This document shows, in pieces, positions 55,801 through 63,621 of a DNA stretch of 64,000 nt; within the stretch, counting starts at the first letter, position 1; each line of letters opens with the position of its first letter. Origin of the DNA: RPQJ01 sp044226195. Lineage in GTDB: Bacteria; Pseudomonadota; Gammaproteobacteria; Steroidobacterales; Steroidobacteraceae. The position numbers and the translations under genes were made by a program. The notes below the pieces were generated by a model that was given only the letters and a program-made list of their open reading frames with translations, had not been told where the DNA came from and did no database searches. Location: contig JBGAHO010000003.1 in assembly GCA_044226195.1 (NCBI GenBank), positions 120,284-184,283 of the forward strand. Reading direction: 5' to 3'.

Positions 55801-56032
55801 GGCGCTGGCGGACGCGGTGATATCGGCTGCCGCCGTGCGGGCGCGCCCGATCGCACTGACGGCCGTCGCGGCCATGACGGGCGGCTTCTTCATCCTCGAC
55901 GATCCCATCTTCAACGGGCTCGCCGTCTCGCTGATCTTCGGCATCCTCGTGTCGACCGCGCTCACGCTGGTGCTGATCCCGATCTTCTATTTCAGTTATC
56001 GCAACCGCAAAGCGGCCGCGGCCGCCCACTAG
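52808..56032 (+). CDS. RND efflux pump in the sulfide operon
   Basis: 1074 aa. Starts with an amphipathic helix and a first membrane segment (LMGLTALLVGLFAVMV). The fourth membrane segment has the conserved Asp pair GILVDDAIVIVENIHRHM. Distinct from the AcrB-like pump at 2369-5521; it belongs to the HAE clade with the early motif PREEEPQINVTMANVIVPFP. Being between persulfide detoxification and sulfide:quinone reductase genes, it may export a sulfur compound or a thiol-linked toxin, which is inferred from context only. Confidence 0.9.
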   Translation: MSERLGISGRLARFFLDSPLTPLMGLTALLVGLFAVMVTPREEEPQINVTMANVIVPFPGASAQQVESLVATPMEKVLAEIDGVKHIYSVSKPGVAVVTVQFEVGQERTSAIVRLYNAIYSNQDWRPAGLGVLPPLVKPKGIDDVPILALTLWTKDPQRGAYDVRQVAHAIEAEVKRVPGTRNVYTIGGPDETVHVTLDPQKLAGHGLTVAELVGSLQAANVVQHAGQLVDRGANEPVQAGDFLASRDDVAQVVVAVDQGRPVYLQDVATVTLGPDQPEQFVLFGAGPAAAQKGVSLQGEAPAVTLAVSKKPGENASDVADAVLSRVEQLKGTYIPDGVEVTVTRNYGETANDKAMKLIQKLMFATASVVLLVWLTVGWREAVVVGAAVVITLAATLFASWAWGFTINRVSLFALIFAIGILVDDAIVIVENIHRHMALGHGTLGELIPRAVDEVGGPTILATFTVIAALLPMAFVSGLMGPYMSPIPINASMGMLISLAIALMFTPWLSKRMLSHSHAVAHGGDSAGDTKLQRFFERVMAPFLRGEDARSHRHKLYLAVVAAIALAVSLVVVQWVVMKMLPFDNKSEFQVVVDMPEGTALEETGRLLEELAAKIAERPEVTDYQIYAGTAAPINFNGLVRQYYLRSGHEVGDIQVNLVDKHHRDLKSHEIALEVRPALAAIGKKYGASVKVVEVPPGPPVQAPLVAEVYGPFQESRERLTAEIRKVVDTRPDIVDVDDSLDAPRPRLVVAVDRQKAAVLGISQAEATQVLTAGLAGIDATYARVGRETYPIPVRLELDVPEKADLAGVLALRVRSRSGALVPLSEITTVERTTWDRSIYHKDLLPLAWVTADAVGTTDSPLYGMFELVSAFKRELPAGTDLQQWFFSQPEDPYRPSVKWDGEWQITYETFRDMGLAYSVGLVLIYLLVVAQFGSYAVPLVIMAPIPLTIIGVMPGHALLGAQFTATSMIGMIALAGIIVRNSILLVDFINLEVARGRALADAVISAAAVRARPIALTAVAAMTGGFFILDDPIFNGLAVSLIFGILVSTALTLVLIPIFYFSYRNRKAAAAAH

Positions 56033-56045
56033 AGCAGGGGGAGTT

Positions 56046-57317
56046 ATGGCACACGTCGTGATCATGGGAGCGGGCCTCGGTGGCGTGGCCTGCGCATACG
56101 AGATGAAGAAGCGCATCGGCAAGGCGCATCGCGTCACGCTGATCGGCAGCAATCCGTACTTCGAATTCACGCCTTCCAATCCGTGGATCGCCGTGGGCTG
56201 GCGCCAGCCTGAGCAGACGCGCGTGGATCTCGCCGCGCCGCTCGCGGCGAAGAACGTCGAGTGGATCGACAGCCTGGTGCAGTCGATCGACGCGCCGGGC
56301 TCGAAGCTCAGCCTGACGAACGGTCAGACGGTGGACTACGACTACCTGGTGATCACGACCGGTCCGAAGCTCGCCTTCGAGGAAGTGCCGGGACTCGGGC
56401 CGAAGGGGCACACGACCTCCGTGTGCACGCACGGCCACTCGCTCGAGTCGTGGGACCAGTACCAGAAGTTCGTGGCCGAGCCGGGCCCGCTGATCGTGGG
56501 CGCCGCGCAGGGCGCGAGCTGCTACGGCCCGGCGTACGAGATGGCGATGATCTTCGACACCGACCTGCGCAAGCGCAAGATCCGTGACCGCGTGCCGATG
56601 ACCTTCGTCACCGCGGAGCCGTACATCGGCCACATGGGCCTCGGCGGCGTCGGCGACAGCAAGGGACTCATGGAGTCCATCCTGCGCCAGCGCCACATCC
56701 AGTGGATCACCAACGCCAAGATCGCCTCGGTCGAGGCCGGCACGATGCACGTGCTCGAGCACAACGACGACGGCTCCGTGAAGAAGGAGCACAAGCTGCC
56801 GTTCAAGCACTCGATGATCCTGCCGGCCTTCAAGGGCGTCGATGCCGTGGCGTCGGTCCCGGAGCTGTGCAATCCGCGCGGCTTCGTGCTCATCGACGAG
56901 CACCAGCGCAGCAAGAAGTACCGCAACATCTTCTCGGCCGGCGTGTGCGTGGCGATCCCGCCCGTCGAGCAGACGCCCGTGCCGACCGGCGCCCCGAAGA
57001 CCGGCTTCATGATCGAGTCGATGGTGCACGCGATCTGCCTGAACATCGGCGCCGAGCTCGAGGGCAAGCCGGTCGAGGCGCGTGGCACGTGGAACGCGAT
57101 CTGCCTCGCGGATTTCGGCGACACCGGCGCGGCGTTCGTCGCCCTGCCGCAGATCCCGCCGCGCAACGTCACCTGGGCGCGCGAGGGCAAGTGGGTGCAC
57201 CTGGCCAAGATCGCCTTCGAGAAGTATTTCCTGCGCAAGGTGAAGACGGGCTCGATCACCCCCATCTACGAGAAGTACGTCCTCAGCACGCTGGGCATCG
57301 AGGCACTGAAGCAATGA
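56046..57317 (+). CDS. sqr: Sulfide:quinone oxidoreductase
   Basis: 423 aa. FAD motif GAGLGGVACAYEM at residues 8-20. The three Cys of type I SQR are all present: Cys127 (SVCTHG), Cys159 (GASCYGPAYEM) and Cys353 (NAICLADFGD), matching Cys128/160/356 of Acidithiobacillus SQR. It oxidises sulfide to polysulfide and reduces ubiquinone at the membrane. Two C-terminal amphipathic helices (KWVHLAKIAFEKYFL) are the membrane anchor. Lies 13 bp after the pump and overlaps the TolC-like gene. Confidence 0.92.
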   Translation: MAHVVIMGAGLGGVACAYEMKKRIGKAHRVTLIGSNPYFEFTPSNPWIAVGWRQPEQTRVDLAAPLAAKNVEWIDSLVQSIDAPGSKLSLTNGQTVDYDYLVITTGPKLAFEEVPGLGPKGHTTSVCTHGHSLESWDQYQKFVAEPGPLIVGAAQGASCYGPAYEMAMIFDTDLRKRKIRDRVPMTFVTAEPYIGHMGLGGVGDSKGLMESILRQRHIQWITNAKIASVEAGTMHVLEHNDDGSVKKEHKLPFKHSMILPAFKGVDAVASVPELCNPRGFVLIDEHQRSKKYRNIFSAGVCVAIPPVEQTPVPTGAPKTGFMIESMVHAICLNIGAELEGKPVEARGTWNAICLADFGDTGAAFVALPQIPPRNVTWAREGKWVHLAKIAFEKYFLRKVKTGSITPIYEKYVLSTLGIEALKQ

Positions 57318-58612
57318 CCCGCATCCGCAGGCCGGCCATTGCCGTGGCCGTGGGCGCGCTGCTGCTGGGTTCCTGGGCCCGGGCGGAATCGCTCGACGAG
57401 GCCTGGGCGCAGGCGCTGCAGCGCGACCATGGGCTCGCGGCCGTGCGTGGCGAGGCCGACGCGGCGCGACTCGATGCTGCCGCGGCCCGCGCGCAGCGCT
57501 GGCCCACGCTCGCCGTGGGCGGCACGTACACCAAGCTCGACGATGCGCCGGCCTTCGATTTCTCGTTCACCGGCCTGCCGGTCGCGGCCCCGGAGATCTT
57601 CCGCCACGACGAGGTCGCGATGGGCGCGGCCACGCTGTCCATTCCGATCTTCACCAGCGGGCGCATCACCTCGGGCATCCGCGCCGCCGAGGCGCAGAGC
57701 CGTGGCGCGAGCGAATCCGCGAGCGGCGCCGAGGCCGACGTCAAGCTCGCCGTCGCGGATGCGTACGTGGGGGTGCTGCGCGCGCAGAAGGCGCTCGCGG
57801 TCGCCGACAGCAACGTCGCGAGCCTGCAGTCGCTGGCGAACGACGTGGGCAGCATGTTCGAGCGCGAGCTGGTACCGAAGAACGACCTGCTCGCCGTGCA
57901 GGTGGCCCTGGCCGATGCCCAGCAGGTGCGCCTGCGTGCCGCGAACGGACTCGAGCTGGCGCGGGCCGATTACAACCGGCGACTCGGCGAGCCGATGTCG
58001 CGACCGTGCGACTTGTCGGAGTCCCTGCCCGCGGTGGCGGGACTGCCCGAGGACGTCGATGCGTTGATCGCGAAGGCGCTCGAGCAGCGCACCGAACTGA
58101 AGGCGCTGGCCGCACGGGCCGATGCCTACCACGCCCTGGCGCGCTCCGAGCGCGCGCGCGTGCTGCCCCAGCTCACGCTGAACGGCGGCTACAACTACCT
58201 GCAGAACCAGTTCCTCGACGACGAGGAATTCCTCTCCGCGGGCGTCGGGTTCCAGTGGGCGCTGTTCGACGGCGGCCAGGCGCGCAAGCGGGCCGCGGCG
58301 CTCGACCGCAACGGCCAGGCGACCGAGGACCGGCGCCGCGACGCCGAGTCGCTGATCTCGCTGCAGGTGCGGCAGGCGTGGCTCTCGCTCGCCGAAGCGC
58401 AGGATCGCGTCAAGGTCTCGACCGCCGCGGTCGAGCAGGCCGAGGAAAACCTGCGCATCGCGCGCGAGCAGTACGGCGCGGGGCTCGGCACGCAGACCCA
58501 GTTGCTGCAGGCGGAGACCCTTCGCGTCGGCGCGCTCGGCAATCGCGACAACGCGGCGCTCGACGTCGGTCTCGCGCGATTGCGGCTGGCGCGCGCTGTC
58601 GGCGCGCTCTGA
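57314..58612 (+). CDS. TolC-family outer-membrane channel in the sulfide operon
   Basis: 432 aa from an ATG overlapping the sqr stop by 4 bp. Signal peptide (AIAVAVGALLLGSWARA). Two OEP repeats, first DVKLAVADAYVGVLRAQKAL, second QLTLNGGYNYLQNQFLDDEE. It completes the third tripartite pump of the window; the SQR gene separates it from its pump, which suggests deliberate co-expression rather than chance adjacency. Last gene of the operon. Confidence 0.87.
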   Translation: MTRIRRPAIAVAVGALLLGSWARAESLDEAWAQALQRDHGLAAVRGEADAARLDAAAARAQRWPTLAVGGTYTKLDDAPAFDFSFTGLPVAAPEIFRHDEVAMGAATLSIPIFTSGRITSGIRAAEAQSRGASESASGAEADVKLAVADAYVGVLRAQKALAVADSNVASLQSLANDVGSMFERELVPKNDLLAVQVALADAQQVRLRAANGLELARADYNRRLGEPMSRPCDLSESLPAVAGLPEDVDALIAKALEQRTELKALAARADAYHALARSERARVLPQLTLNGGYNYLQNQFLDDEEFLSAGVGFQWALFDGGQARKRAAALDRNGQATEDRRRDAESLISLQVRQAWLSLAEAQDRVKVSTAAVEQAEENLRIAREQYGAGLGTQTQLLQAETLRVGALGNRDNAALDVGLARLRLARAVGAL

Positions 58613-58618
58613 CCGTCG

Positions 58619-58634
58619 GGCCGGTCAGCCGGCC
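58619..58634. terminator. Short hairpin between convergent genes
   Basis: GGCCGG-TCAG-CCGGCC, a 6-bp perfect stem just after the TolC-like stop and overlapping the stop of the convergent FAD oxidase gene. No T-run on either strand, so termination is only a possibility. Confidence 0.3.
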
Positions 58635-59998
58635 AGTACGCGCCCCGGATTGAGGATGCCCTGCGGGTCGAGCGTCTGCTTGAGTCGCCGCATCAGCTCG
58701 AGCTCGCTCGGGCTGCGCGACAACGGCAGCCAGGGCTGCTTCTCGAGGCCGATGCCGTGTTCGGCCGACACGGACCCCTGCCGCGCGCCGAGCGGCTCGT
58801 AGATGCAGCGCTCGATGCCGTGTCGCGCCTCCGCGCTCGGCGGCCCGCACACGATGACGTGCAGGTTGCCGTCCCCGAGATGGCCGAACACGAAGCGCCG
58901 GTAGACGGGCCATTCCCGCTCGAGCCGTGCCATCGCGTCCGCCAGATAGGCCTCCATGTCCGCGAGCGGCAGGCTGATGTCGAAGGTCACCGGCATGCCG
59001 AGGCGGAACAGCTGCTCGACGTCGTCGCGCAAGGCCCACATCGATTCGCGCTGGGCCTTCGACGTGGCGATGGCCGCATCGGCGACCGTGCCACGCTCGA
59101 TCGCCTCCCCGAGCGCCGCCTCGAATTGCTCCTGGTCGCGCGCCGGGTCGCCGCCCGACGACTCGATCAGCACGTACAGCGGGAATTCCTGCGCCAGCGG
59201 CGGCGTGCCCTTCGCCGGCGGCGTCGTCACGAGACGATAGAACTCGTTCCACATCACCTCGAAGGCGCTCAACGTGCCGCCGAGTGCGCCGTCCATGTGC
59301 TTCAGCAGCCCGGCCACGTCGGCGAACCCGCGGCAGGCGACCAGCGCGGTCTGCGTGCTGCGCGGCTGCTCGCGCAGGCGCAGCACCAGGCGCGTGATCA
59401 CGCCGAGCGTGCCCTCGCTGCCGATGAACAGGTGCTTCAGGTCGTAGGCCGCGTTGTTCTTCAGCATGCGGTTGAGCGACGAGATGACGGTGCCGTCGGC
59501 CAGCACCGCCTCGAGGCCAAGCACGGACTCGCGCGTCATGCCGTAGCGGATGACGCCGTTGCCGCCGGCGTTGGTCGCCACGCTGCCGCCGATCTGGGCC
59601 GAGCCGCGCGCGCCGAAGTCGACCGGGTAGAGCAGGCCGTGCCGCTCGGCCTCCTCCTGCACGACCTGCAGGGCCACGCCCGCCTGCACGGTCATCGTGC
59701 GACCGACCGGGTCGACGCTCTCGATGCGATTCAGCCGCTCGAGCAGCAGGCCCACCTCGCCCGGCCCGGCGACGCAGCCGCGCACGAGCCCGGTGAGGCC
59801 GCCCATCGTCACGACCGGCTGGCCGCCCGCGTGGCACGCCGCCAGCACGCTCGCGACCTGCGCCGGATCGGCCGGACGCACGAGGGCACGCGCGCGGCAG
59901 GGACTGTGATCCGCCCAGCCGACGGCGCGCGCGAGGACGTCTTCGCCGGTGAGCACGTGTTCGGGTCCCACGATCGCTGCGAGCAAGCCTGGATCCAT
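58625..59998 (-). CDS. FAD-linked oxidase (GlcD/D-lactate dehydrogenase family)
   Basis: 457 aa. PCMH-type FAD domain in the first half (GGLTGLVRGCVAGPGEVGLL, then SAQIGGSVATNAGGNGVIRY) and the C-terminal oxidase domain with HLGDGNLHVIVCG and VSAEHGIGLEKQPWL. Family members oxidise D-2-hydroxy acids such as D-lactate, D-2-hydroxyglutarate or glycolate and pass electrons to quinone or flavoprotein. Encoded 16 bp after the aminotransferase gene, so the two may act on one substrate pool. Confidence 0.88.
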   Translation of the reverse strand: MDPGLLAAIVGPEHVLTGEDVLARAVGWADHSPCRARALVRPADPAQVASVLAACHAGGQPVVTMGGLTGLVRGCVAGPGEVGLLLERLNRIESVDPVGRTMTVQAGVALQVVQEEAERHGLLYPVDFGARGSAQIGGSVATNAGGNGVIRYGMTRESVLGLEAVLADGTVISSLNRMLKNNAAYDLKHLFIGSEGTLGVITRLVLRLREQPRSTQTALVACRGFADVAGLLKHMDGALGGTLSAFEVMWNEFYRLVTTPPAKGTPPLAQEFPLYVLIESSGGDPARDQEQFEAALGEAIERGTVADAAIATSKAQRESMWALRDDVEQLFRLGMPVTFDISLPLADMEAYLADAMARLEREWPVYRRFVFGHLGDGNLHVIVCGPPSAEARHGIERCIYEPLGARQGSVSAEHGIGLEKQPWLPLSRSPSELELMRRLKQTLDPQGILNPGRVLAG

Positions 59999-60014
59999 GG
60001 CGGTCTCCCTGCAG

Positions 60015-61382
60015 TCAGGCCGTCAGCAGCGCGGCGACTTCGCCGAACGCCCGGCACAGGCCATCGACCTGCGCGGCGGTGGTCGCCGGACAGATCAGCA
60101 TCATGTTGTGGAACGGCGCGATCAGGCAGCCGCGATTGAGCAGCGCGAGATGAATCGCACGCTCGAGCCCCGGCGCGTGGGCCGCATCCGCCTCGGTGCC
60201 GTTGCGCAGCGGCCCCGGCGCACAGATGAACTCGATGCGCGCGCCAACCCGCACCACGTGCCACGGCAGTCGGTGCCGCCCGATCACGGCGCGCAGGCCG
60301 ACGGCCAGGCGCTCGGCGAGCGTCTCCATGTGCTGGTAGGCCCCGGGGGTCATGACCTGCTCGAGCGTGGCGCGCATCGCAGCGAGCGCCAGTGCGTTCG
60401 CCGACAGCGTCGTGCCCATCCCCGAGTGACCCGGCGGCGTCACCGCCCGCACGGCATCCAGTCGCCGCGCGACTTCGTCCGTGAAGCCCCAGACGCTGGC
60501 CGGGACGCCACCCGCGATCGGCTTGCCGAGCACGAACAGGTCGGGCTCCAGTCCGAACGCGCGTGTGTAGCCGCCGGGTCCCGTCGAGATCGTGTGGGTC
60601 TCGTCGATCAGCAGCAGCGTGCCGGTCGCGCGGGTCAGGCGCCGCAGTTCGGCGTGGTACCCCTCATCCGGCAGCACCATGCAGCAGTTGGTCATCACGG
60701 GTTCGGCAATCACGCAGGCCACGTCCCGGTGTGCGAGCGCCTGCTCGAGGGCCGGCAGGTCGTTGAATTCGACGACGCGCGTCAGCGCCGTCAGGTCGCC
60801 CGCCTGGCCGAGCAGGCCGGGCCGGTGCACCGGACGGCCATCGATGAGTCGCACGTACGTCTCGTCGACCGTGCCGTGATAGCAGCCGTTGAAGACGAGG
60901 ATCTTCTCGCGCCCGGTCACGGCACGCGCGACCCGCAGCGCGAATCGATTCGCGTCGGTGGCGGTCGTCGCGATCTGCCAGTGCGGCAGCCCGAAGCGCC
61001 CGGCGAGCAGCGGACCGATCGCGAGCGCATCCTCGGTCGGCAGCATGTAGGTGAGGCCCCGGTCGGCCTGGCGACGGAGGGCTTCGGCCACGGGGGCCGG
61101 CGAGTGGCCGAACATCGAGCCGGTGTCGCCGAGGCAGAAGTCCGCGTACTCGTGTCCGTCGATATCGCGCAGCGTCGAGCCGCGCGCCTCGGCGACGAGG
61201 AACGGGAATGGCATCGACCAGTCCTTCATCCAGTGCATCGGCACGCCGTCGTAGAACCCGTCGATGCCGTGGCCGGTACCGAGCTGCGAGCGCGCGTGGC
61301 GCGCCGCGTACGTGGCGGATTCGGCCGCGAAGAGCGCGGCGATGCGTCCGGCCGGAAGGCCGCCGGTGTTCTCTTGCGTCAT
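60015..61382 (-). CDS. Class III aminotransferase (glutamate-1-semialdehyde aminomutase-like)
   Basis: 455 aa from the ATG at 61380-61382. The PLP Lys is in LFVLGKPIAGGVPASVWG; the Asp contacting the pyridine is in LLLIDETHTISTGPGG. It resembles HemL-type enzymes (RGSTLRDIDGHEYADFCLGD) but lies away from heme genes and pairs with an FAD oxidase, so a catabolic omega- or beta-aminotransferase is likelier than 5-aminolevulinate synthesis. Confidence 0.83.
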   Translation of the reverse strand: MTQENTGGLPAGRIAALFAAESATYAARHARSQLGTGHGIDGFYDGVPMHWMKDWSMPFPFLVAEARGSTLRDIDGHEYADFCLGDTGSMFGHSPAPVAEALRRQADRGLTYMLPTEDALAIGPLLAGRFGLPHWQIATTATDANRFALRVARAVTGREKILVFNGCYHGTVDETYVRLIDGRPVHRPGLLGQAGDLTALTRVVEFNDLPALEQALAHRDVACVIAEPVMTNCCMVLPDEGYHAELRRLTRATGTLLLIDETHTISTGPGGYTRAFGLEPDLFVLGKPIAGGVPASVWGFTDEVARRLDAVRAVTPPGHSGMGTTLSANALALAAMRATLEQVMTPGAYQHMETLAERLAVGLRAVIGRHRLPWHVVRVGARIEFICAPGPLRNGTEADAAHAPGLERAIHLALLNRGCLIAPFHNMMLICPATTAAQVDGLCRAFGEVAALLTA

Positions 61383-61458
61383 GGTGCGGAACCGGTCGTG
61401 CGAGGGTCGCACGCCATTGTACGCAGGGCGGTCGCGGCGCGTCGCGCGCCGCCGGGGC

Positions 61459-62493
61459 TCAGGCCTGCGGCCGGTCCGTGCGTTCGGCCGGTGCCTCGAC
61501 GCGTTCGAGCCAGGTCTCCTTCCAGAACGGGAAGATGGCCCGCGGGCACTGCATGCGCCGGTCGCTGTAGCGACCCTCGCACCAGGCGCCGTCGAGGATC
61601 ACGCTCTGCTCCTTGAACTCCAGCATCGCGCCCGACCGCTCGTCGACGATCCGGCGGACCGGCGAGCGGACGCGGAACACCTTGCCGCAGTGGGGCACTT
61701 CCTCGGCGTCGAAGTACATGCCGCGGTTCTTGTTGGTGCGATCGAGCGTGGTCAGGATCTCGGCATACGGCCGCACGCGCACCAGCTCGCCCGCCTTCAG
61801 GTTCAGCGGACGCGACGGTGTCTGCACGCCCGCCGGCACGCTGCCGCGCAGGCGGGGATACGGCGGACCGCCGACCAGCTTCTGGAAGGCGTCGTAGACC
61901 TGGATGAGCCGGTAGGCGAGGGTCGAGGACAGGGGCTCGACGCGCTTGATCAGCCCGTACCAGAACACGTAGACCGCGCCGTTCACGAGCCGGCGCAGCC
62001 CGACGTTGCGCGAGGTGTAGTCCTCGACGTACTGGCGCAGGTCCCACCACTTGAGCGGCGTGGTGAATTGCGGCAGCAGCGTGGCCTGGCAGCGGTAGCG
62101 CGGCGCTCCGTCGCGATCGCCGGTGGCGCGCGTCGCGGCCTGCACCTGGGTCTCGGTGCAACCGCCCGTCGACCCGGCCGACGCGGATTCGCCCGGGCGC
62201 TTGAGCCAGGCCTCCTTCCAGAAGATCAGGCAGGCAGCCTCGCAGCCGTCGTGGGCCGCGCCGTCGCAGCGCAGTTCCTTCAGGTGGACGGTCGCCTCGA
62301 GGCGGCGCCCGCCGGTGCGGTTGACCGTGTCGCAGGTCTTGTGGGCGCGCGCCATCACCTCGAAGCGCTGGCCGCAGTGGCGGAACATCTCCGGCATGAA
62401 CGGCAACTGGTCGAGTCGACCCTCGGCATCGAGCGTCGCGAGGATCTCTTCCTTGCTGCGGACCTCGACCCAGTCCCCGGCGCGCAGGCTCAC
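61459..62493 (-). CDS. Uncharacterised protein with two copies of a Cys-containing domain
   Basis: 344 aa, no known function. Residues 3-99 and 232-331 are two copies of one domain. Each begins LRAGDWVEVRSKEEILATLD or LKAGELVRVRPYAEILTTLD, has an HCG motif (Cys40, Cys269), a C-x(n)-C pair (Cys76/84/88; Cys305/316) and ends FWKEAWLKR or FWKETWLER. The linker (about 140-205) is partly hydrophobic. I recall similar single-domain proteins beside polysaccharide gene clusters in cyanobacteria and actinobacteria. Here it is divergent from an O-antigen-type ABC exporter. Confidence 0.7.
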   Translation of the reverse strand: MSLRAGDWVEVRSKEEILATLDAEGRLDQLPFMPEMFRHCGQRFEVMARAHKTCDTVNRTGGRRLEATVHLKELRCDGAAHDGCEAACLIFWKEAWLKRPGESASAGSTGGCTETQVQAATRATGDRDGAPRYRCQATLLPQFTTPLKWWDLRQYVEDYTSRNVGLRRLVNGAVYVFWYGLIKRVEPLSSTLAYRLIQVYDAFQKLVGGPPYPRLRGSVPAGVQTPSRPLNLKAGELVRVRPYAEILTTLDRTNKNRGMYFDAEEVPHCGKVFRVRSPVRRIVDERSGAMLEFKEQSVILDGAWCEGRYSDRRMQCPRAIFPFWKETWLERVEAPAERTDRPQA

Positions 62494-62811
62494 GTGGGCA
62501 TCCTTGCCGCGTCCCGCGGCGGAGTTGCCGCGGCGTGGCGGCAGGCGGCGAGGCGGTCTGGCAGGATCATGCGGGCAAATTACAGGATCGCCCGCGGACG
62601 TGCCAATGAGCCCCCCGTCTCCCGTCGCAAGGTGTTACCTGCGTCACTCCGCACCTGCCCGGCGCGGGACTGTGAGTCGTTTCACCCTGCCTGCCCGGGG
62701 CGTGTGCGACACTGTTCTCGTTCAGTGCCGCGTGACCCGTCCGCGGACCCCTTGCAACTCGACGGGCGGGGACCCGTCGGTGTCGATTCCGGACTCGGAG
62801 CGTCGCGCGCG
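62494..62811. other. 318-bp divergent intergenic region upstream of the ABC exporter
   Basis: No gene is supported here. A 7-bp hairpin (CGACGGG at 62760-62766 with CCCGTCG at 62773-62779) lies 33 bp before the exporter start. No convincing promoter or operator was recognised for either direction. Confidence 0.5.
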
Positions 62812-63597
62812 ATGACATTGCCATGGCTCGGCGAACTGTGGCGCTACCGGGAACTGCTCTATTTCCTGGCCTGGCGCGACGTGAAGGTCCGCTACAAGCA
62901 GGCGTCGCTGGGCGCAGCCTGGGCCGTGGTGCAGCCGTTCTTCACCATGCTCGTGTTCACGCTCTTCTTCGGCCGGCTGGCCGGGATCCCGAGCGACGGC
63001 GTCCCGTACCCGCTCTTCTCGTTCTGCGGACTCGCCGTCTGGACCTGCTTCGCGGCCATCCTCAGCCAGGCAGGCAACAGCCTGGTCGCGAACTCGAGTC
63101 TCATCACCAAGGTGTACTTCCCGCGGGTGCTGCTGCCCGCGGCGGCGGCGGCCAGTTGCCTGCTGGACCTGGTCGTCGCGCTGGCATTCCTCGCGGCGAT
63201 GATGGTGTATTACCGCGTGTCGCCCGGCGCCGCCATCGTGTTCGCCCCGGTGCTGATCGCGATGATGGTGGTGCTCGCACTCGGGGTGAGCATGCTGCTG
63301 GCGGCGGTCAACGTGCGCTTCCGCGACGTGAAGCACGTGATTCCGTTCCTCGTACAGCTGTGGCTGTTCGTCACGCCGATCATCTACCCCATGTCGTTCC
63401 TGCCGGCGGACTATCGCCGCATCGCGGCGCTCAACCCGATGACAGGCATCGTCGAGGGACTGCGAGCGAGCCTCCTCGGGGTCGGCACGCCCGACTGGGG
63501 CCTCATCGGCGTGTCGGGTGTCGTCAGCGTCGCGCTGTTCGTGCTCGGCATGCTCTATTTCCACGGCGCCGAGCGCCGGTTCGCCGATGTGGTCTGA
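62812..63597 (+). CDS. wzm: ABC-2 type polysaccharide export permease (Wzm-like)
   Basis: 261 aa from the ATG at 62812. Six hydrophobic helices preceded by an amphipathic start (ELLYFLAWRDVKVRYKQASL), with the family segment VQLWLFVTPIIYPMSFLP and NPMTGIVEGLRASLLG. It forms the channel half of the Wzm/Wzt exporter for O-antigen or other lipid-linked polysaccharides (or a teichoic-acid-like TagG). Encoded 24 bp before the ATPase. Confidence 0.88.
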   Translation: MTLPWLGELWRYRELLYFLAWRDVKVRYKQASLGAAWAVVQPFFTMLVFTLFFGRLAGIPSDGVPYPLFSFCGLAVWTCFAAILSQAGNSLVANSSLITKVYFPRVLLPAAAAASCLLDLVVALAFLAAMMVYYRVSPGAAIVFAPVLIAMMVVLALGVSMLLAAVNVRFRDVKHVIPFLVQLWLFVTPIIYPMSFLPADYRRIAALNPMTGIVEGLRASLLGVGTPDWGLIGVSGVVSVALFVLGMLYFHGAERRFADVV

Positions 63598-63621
63598 GCG
63601 CGCCGCGGACGGGAGACGCGC

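Noticed and set aside
52466..56179. A minus-strand open frame of about 1,200 codons opposite the RND pump in the sulfide operon.
   Set aside because: Low-complexity His/Arg/Asp-rich translation opposite a conserved pump; same GC-bias artefact.
62567..62811. In-frame upstream extension of the Wzm-like gene.
   Set aside because: The extra residues are basic and Pro/Ser-rich, with no homology to the start of Wzm; the ATG at 62812 gives the normal amphipathic N-terminus.
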